Source of the DNA: RGIG5472 sp051867615
GTDB lineage: Bacteria; Bacillota; Clostridia; Oscillospirales; Oscillospiraceae
DNA length: 8,299 bases
Assembly (NCBI GenBank): GCA_051867615.1
Contig: JBJDYU010000054.1
Location: 1-8,299, forward strand
Direction of reading: 5' to 3'
In this document: positions 5,630 to 8,299 of the stretch, one piece after another
How positions within the stretch are numbered: position 1 is the first letter of the stretch
How the letters are laid out: each line of letters begins with the position of its first letter
Notes under the pieces: model-generated
The model's input: only the letters and a program-made list of their open reading frames with translations
The model's database searches: none
What the model was told of the DNA's origin: nothing
Position numbers and translations under genes: made by a program

Positions 5630-6295
5630 TCAGCGCCCCTCCCCTCCCGTGAGGCGAAACAGCGTCCAGGGCCACTCCGCCGGGGGCAGGGCCTGCGCCG
5701 TCACGGTCTCACTCCGAAAGGGATGGGCAAAGGACAGGCGGTGGGACCAGAGGGCCAGATGGGGCGAAGTCTCCCGGCTGCCGTAGCGCTTATCCCCCAC
5801 CACAGGCAAGCCCCGGGAGGCAAACTGCACCCGGATCTGATGCGTGCGGCCGGTATGGAGCCGGACAGCGAGCAGGGAAAACGTCCCGGCTTCCGTCTCC
5901 GCCGTCTCCTCCACGCGGTAGGAAAGCTCCGCCTCCCGCACGCCCCGGCGCATCCGCCGCACCACGTAGCTCTTGTTCTTCGCCGCGTCCCGGAACAGCA
6001 GGTCCCGCAGGGTGCCGCTCTCCTCCGCCGGGCGGCCCCGCACCACGGTGAGATACGTCTTTTCCAGCCGCCGCTCCGCCACGAGGGCTGAGAGCTTCCC
6101 CGCCGCAGCCTTCGTCCGGGCATAGACCATGCAGCCGCCGGTCTCCCGGTCCAGCCGGTGGACGGGATAGACCTCGCCTTCGAGCTGCGAGCGGAGCAGG
6201 GCGGGCAGGGCCGTATCCCCCTCACCCTCGGAGAGAACGCCAAAGGGCTTTACGCACAGCGCCAGGTCGCGGTCGCAATATAAGACCTCAATCAT
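5630..6295 (-). CDS. RluA-family RNA pseudouridine synthase (no S4 domain)
   Basis: An enzyme of 221 residues that isomerises uridine to pseudouridine in RNA. The family motif HRLDRETGG is at 46-54, with the catalytic aspartate D49. The protein opens with the typical strand V-L-Y-x-D-x-D-L-A-L-C-V-K-P-F-G-V. The second hallmark, GRTHQIRVQFA, and the following PVVGDKRYG lie in the last third. The N-terminal S4 RNA-binding domain of RluC/RluD is absent, as in RluA- or TruC-like members. The target could be rRNA or tRNA and cannot be decided from sequence alone. Its ATG lies inside the end of the upstream hydrolase gene (8-nt overlap), so translation is probably coupled. Both genes should be read from the promoter at 7271-7299. 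Convergent with the CBS gene. Confidence 0.9.
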   Translation of the reverse strand: MIEVLYCDRDLALCVKPFGVLSEGEGDTALPALLRSQLEGEVYPVHRLDRETGGCMVYARTKAAAGKLSALVAERRLEKTYLTVVRGRPAEESGTLRDLLFRDAAKNKSYVVRRMRRGVREAELSYRVEETAETEAGTFSLLAVRLHTGRTHQIRVQFASRGLPVVGDKRYGSRETSPHLALWSHRLSFAHPFRSETVTAQALPPAEWPWTLFRLTGGEGR

Positions 6296-7232
6296 GCCCG
6301 CCCTCCATATGCGTGCGCAGAAAGCGCTCCAGCGCTGCCTGACAGCGGGGCTTATCCACGAGGTAGCTCACGCCGTGGGTGGCTCCCGGCACCAGCAGCA
6401 GCTCTTTTTCGCTGCGGCAGGCGTCGTAGCACTCCTGCGTGAATCGGGCGGGCACGAAGGTGTCCGCCTCTCCGTGGAGGAACAGGATGGGAAGCCGGTT
6501 CGTCTCCATGGCCGTGAGCGTTGAGTATTCCCGGAAGCTGAAGCCCGCGACAGCGCGGGCCAGCAGGTCCGCCAGGGAAAGCAGCAGCTTCGCCGCCGGC
6601 ACCCGCTTATGGCGCAGGAGATACAAATGCACCTCCCAGGGCGAGGTAAAACCGCAGTCTGCCACCACTCCCTTTACCGTGGGCGGCAGCGGAAGGCCGG
6701 TGGCCATCAGCACAGTAGCCGCGCCCATGGACATACCTCCCAGCAGCAGCGGATGGTCCGGGCCGAAGCGCTCATAGGCGTACTCCGCCCAGCGCTGGCA
6801 GTCAAAGCGCTCCTTTATGCCAAAGGTAATGTAGCGCCCCTCGCTCTCGCCGTGGGCGCGCTGAAAGACGGTCAGCAGCGAATAGCCCATGGCGTAATAG
6901 CTCTCATAGGCACAGCTGAAATCCGTGTAGCCGTCGCTGCGAAAGCCGTGGAACAGAAGGATGGTGCCCTTGGCCTCCGGGTGGGCCAGATAGTAGCCCC
7001 GCAGGCGCAGGCCGTCATGGGAGAGGATCTCCACCCTCTCCGTCTCCCGGTCCCGGAACCAGTGTACGCCCCGGATGACCTCGTCGCTGTACGCCGACCA
7101 GAGGGGCGAGACGTTTTCCTCAATGGGAAGGTCCCGGTAGGGCGGGCGGAGGCAGGCCGTGGCGAACACGGACCACGCCGCCGCCAGCAGCGCCACCGCC
7201 AGGACCCCCAGAAGCAGAGCCAGCCAGATCAT
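6288..7232 (-). CDS. Membrane-anchored alpha/beta hydrolase
   Basis: A serine hydrolase of 314 residues. Residues 2-25 form one hydrophobic segment (MIWLALLLGVLAVALLAAAW...), a signal anchor or signal peptide, so the catalytic part probably faces outward. The fold is clear: HGFRSDG at 95-101 (oxyanion region), the nucleophile elbow GGMSMGA with S168, HGEADTFVP with the likely acid D257, and ATHG with H286. It resembles the YqkD-like hydrolases of Bacillus; the substrate is unknown. I chose ATG 7232 because AGGAGG (7245 to 7240) lies 7 nt upstream. A possible ATG at 7248-7250 would add six residues and swallow that site. First gene of a two-gene operon with the pseudouridine synthase; I see no functional link between them. 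Confidence 0.88.
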   Translation of the reverse strand: MIWLALLLGVLAVALLAAAWSVFATACLRPPYRDLPIEENVSPLWSAYSDEVIRGVHWFRDRETERVEILSHDGLRLRGYYLAHPEAKGTILLFHGFRSDGYTDFSCAYESYYAMGYSLLTVFQRAHGESEGRYITFGIKERFDCQRWAEYAYERFGPDHPLLLGGMSMGAATVLMATGLPLPPTVKGVVADCGFTSPWEVHLYLLRHKRVPAAKLLLSLADLLARAVAGFSFREYSTLTAMETNRLPILFLHGEADTFVPARFTQECYDACRSEKELLLVPGATHGVSYLVDKPRCQAALERFLRTHMEGGHD

Positions 7233-7270
7233 GCCGTCTCCTCCTTTCATTTTCTCACAATACCGGCACT

Positions 7271-7299
7271 ATTATAGGCCTCCCGCCGCCGCTTGTCAA
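7271..7299 (-). promoter_or_regulatory. Perfect-consensus promoter of the hydrolase/pseudouridine-synthase operon
   Basis: On the - strand TTGACA (7299 to 7294) and TATAAT (7276 to 7271) are separated by 17 bp, a full match to the vegetative consensus. Transcription would start near 7264, leaving a leader of about 32 nt before the ATG at 7232. Consensus of this quality predicts strong, constitutive expression unless it is repressed. Confidence 0.93.
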
Positions 7300-7316
7300 A
7301 ACCCGCCTTGCGGCTC

Positions 7317-7345
7317 TTTGCAAAGCGGCGGGAAAGCGGTATAAT
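7317..7345 (+). promoter_or_regulatory. thiN promoter
   Basis: TTTGCA (7317-7322, 4 of 6 matches to TTGACA) and a perfect TATAAT (7340-7345) are 17 bp apart. The -35 box lies within a perfect 10-bp palindrome, CTTTGCAAAG (7316-7325). The divergent hydrolase promoter lies 17 bp to the left. Confidence 0.82.
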
Positions 7346-7361
7346 ATAACAATAGTTATAT
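7344..7361. promoter_or_regulatory. Perfect inverted repeat over the thiN start site, candidate operator
   Basis: ATATAAC-AATA-GTTATAT has 7-bp perfect arms and a 4-bp spacer. It overlaps the last two bases of the thiN -10 box and covers the predicted transcription start near 7352. That is a classic position for a repressor site. As RNA the arms would form only a weak A-U hairpin, so a DNA-level role is more likely than a terminator or riboswitch. Confidence 0.55.
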
Positions 7362-7437
7362 CCGGCTGCCACGCTGTTTTTAGTTCGGCGCAAAGCCATC
7401 CCGGACCGCGTGAAACCCACCGCAGGAGGAAACGTTC

Positions 7438-8085
7438 ATGTCTTGCAAGGAACCTGTCTGCTATATCGTCGGAGCAGCTCCGGCACGGCTCCCCAAAATT
7501 GAAAAGCGCCCGGAGGACCTGCTCATCGCGGCGGACGCGGGCCTTTCTACCTGCAGGGCCGCGGGCCTTGTCCCGGACCTGATCGTGGGGGATTTCGACT
7601 CTCTCGGCGCCGCGCCGGAGGGAGAAAACGTGGTGCGCCTTCCGGTGGAAAAGGACGACACCGACACGGCCCACGCGGCGGAGCTTGCTTTCATGCGGGG
7701 CTATCGGCGCTTTGTGCTGTTCGGCGTGCTGGGCGGGCCGCGGATGGACCACAGCTACGCCAATTTTGCCCTCGCCGCCGCTCTGGCCCGGCGGGGCGGG
7801 CGCTGCTGGCTCATCGGCGAGGGATGCATCGTCACTGCCATCCACAACGGCGCGTTCTCCTTTCCGGCGGGACTGCGGGGGGACGTGTCCGTGTTCCCTT
7901 TCGGCGGCGAGGCCATGGGGGTCACGGAGGAGGGGCTGCAATACAGTCTCTGGGACGCGCGCCTCGCGGGAGACTGCGCCCTCGGCGTCAGCAACGCTTT
8001 CACCGGGAAAGCGGGCCGCGTGGAGGTGCGGCGGGGAACGCTGCTGCTCTTTTACCGGGGGGCGTACCCGGAGAACCTGTACTAA
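7438..8085 (+). CDS. thiN: Thiamine pyrophosphokinase
   Basis: An enzyme of 215 residues, typical for bacterial ThiN, which transfers pyrophosphate from ATP to thiamine to give thiamine diphosphate (cytosol, salvage). Motifs in order: AADAG at 31-35; DLIVGDFDS at 47-55, with the metal-binding acids; KDDTD at 72-76; GVLGGPRMDH at 96-105, the family's GGRxDH-like motif with P before R; TEEGLQYSL at 163-171; and GVSNAF at 183-188 in the thiamine-binding C-terminal half. AGGAGG (7424-7429) lies 8 nt before the ATG. In many Firmicutes this gene sits beside rpe and rsgA; here it stands alone between a divergent hydrolase operon and a convergent acetyltransferase. No TPP riboswitch is visible in the leader of about 85 nt. 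Confidence 0.94.
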   Translation: MSCKEPVCYIVGAAPARLPKIEKRPEDLLIAADAGLSTCRAAGLVPDLIVGDFDSLGAAPEGENVVRLPVEKDDTDTAHAAELAFMRGYRRFVLFGVLGGPRMDHSYANFALAAALARRGGRCWLIGEGCIVTAIHNGAFSFPAGLRGDVSVFPFGGEAMGVTEEGLQYSLWDARLAGDCALGVSNAFTGKAGRVEVRRGTLLLFYRGAYPENLY

Positions 8086-8097
8086 TTGCCTCGCAGA

Positions 8098-8132
8098 GCG
8101 CACATACGGGATCACCCCGTATAGAAGTGCGC
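8098..8132 (+). terminator. Imperfect hairpin after thiN, possible terminator
   Basis: GCGCAC plus ATACGGG (8098-8110) pairs with CCCGTAT (8116-8122) and, after a 4-nt AGAA bulge, with GTGCGC (8127-8132). That makes 13 base pairs around an ATCAC loop. Only CTTTGTG follows, so the U-run is poor. Its place 12 nt after the thiN stop codon suggests it ends or stabilises the thiN mRNA. Confidence 0.6.
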
Positions 8133-8174
8133 CTTTGTGCCTGTTCGACAAACCGGAAGTTGTGCGTTCACCTC

Positions 8175-8299
8175 TTATAGTATCAACTCCATGATAATCT
8201 CATCTTCATCACGGTTTGTTTCAATGAATCCAAATCCTTCATAAAGTTTTTTCGCAGCGTCGTTTCCTTCAATATAGCAAAGAATAACCTTGTTGTATT
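8175..8299 (-). CDS. GNAT-family N-acetyltransferase, C-terminal end (truncated by window)
   Basis: The last 40 codons of a leftward gene, ending in TAA at 8177-8175. The translation contains the typical GNAT C-terminus: a strand VILCYIE, then GNDAAKKLYEGFGFIETNR, the N-x-x-A-x-x-L-Y-x-x-x-GF pattern that closes the acetyl-CoA fold, then a final strand EIIMELIL. It would transfer an acetyl group from acetyl-CoA to an unidentified amine. The stretch is about 33% GC by direct count (41 of 125 bases), with codons such as AAA, GAA and ATT preferred. That is strikingly unlike the GC-rich genes to its left and suggests recent transfer. Convergent with thiN. Confidence 0.8.
   Translation of the reverse strand, partial: YNKVILCYIEGNDAAKKLYEGFGFIETNRDEDEIIMELIL

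Noticed and set aside
7233..7250. Upstream ATG extending the hydrolase by six residues
   Set aside because: These codons are the ribosome binding site (AAAGGAGG) of the start at 7232.
7362..7437. TPP or c-di-GMP riboswitch in the thiN leader
   Set aside because: The conserved TPP elements (CTGAGA and the GGATAATGCCAGCG-like core) are absent. A GCGCAAAGCC stretch at 7388-7397 resembles half of a GEMM motif, but the first half and the required length are missing.
1..8299. CRISPR arrays, insertion sequences, tRNA or rRNA genes
   Set aside because: No regularly spaced repeats, no transposase-like frames with terminal repeats, and no recognisable cloverleaf or rRNA stretches were found by eye.

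Overview
The window is about 8.3 kb of gene-dense, GC-rich bacterial chromosome. Codon use, strong AGGAGG-type ribosome binding sites, sigma-A-like promoters and compact GC-rich hairpin terminators all point to a Gram-positive anaerobe. The protein types (a fused Firmicutes-style PurL C-terminus, a biotin ECF S-component, a small two-CBS protein, a Gram-positive-type ThiN) fit a high-GC member of the Clostridia, such as the Oscillospiraceae. That placement is inferred from general familiarity, not from a search. Nothing in the window indicates phage, plasmid, CRISPR, rRNA or tRNA.

Layout. (1) Positions 1-482 hold the 3' end of purL (+), closed by a textbook terminator. (2) Positions 691-2091 hold a sodium:alanine/glycine symporter of the AGCS family (+). 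It faces a PLP-dependent aminotransferase at 2168-3442 (-), with one strong, probably bidirectional hairpin between them. (3) An AT-rich intergenic patch at 3443-3604 carries two face-to-face promoters whose -35 boxes overlap, a perfect 15-bp palindrome and a tandem repeat. It drives the aminotransferase leftward and bioY (3605-4141) rightward. (4) bioY overlaps tail-to-tail with a biotin-protein ligase (4134-4925, -) that lacks the DNA-binding domain of bifunctional BirA. (5) A second divergent promoter region at 4926-5126 serves the ligase and a small two-CBS-domain protein (5127-5564, probable TTG start), followed by a terminator. (6) An RluA-family pseudouridine synthase (5630-6295) and a membrane-anchored alpha/beta hydrolase (6288-7232) form a leftward two-gene operon with an 8-nt overlap, read from a perfect-consensus promoter. 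(7) Divergent from it is thiN, thiamine pyrophosphokinase (7438-8085), with a perfect inverted repeat on its start site. (8) The right edge holds the 3' end of a GNAT acetyltransferase (8175-8299, -) whose DNA is only about 33% GC, in sharp contrast with the rest.

The genes are mostly unlinked housekeeping functions. The clearest functional pair is BioY (biotin uptake) with the biotin ligase (biotin attachment). The symporter and aminotransferase may both handle small amino acids. Two cofactor genes (bioY and thiN) carry palindromes at their promoters instead of the usual BirA operator or TPP riboswitch. These are the most interesting unexplained signals. I see no clear evidence of a wholly new multi-gene system.
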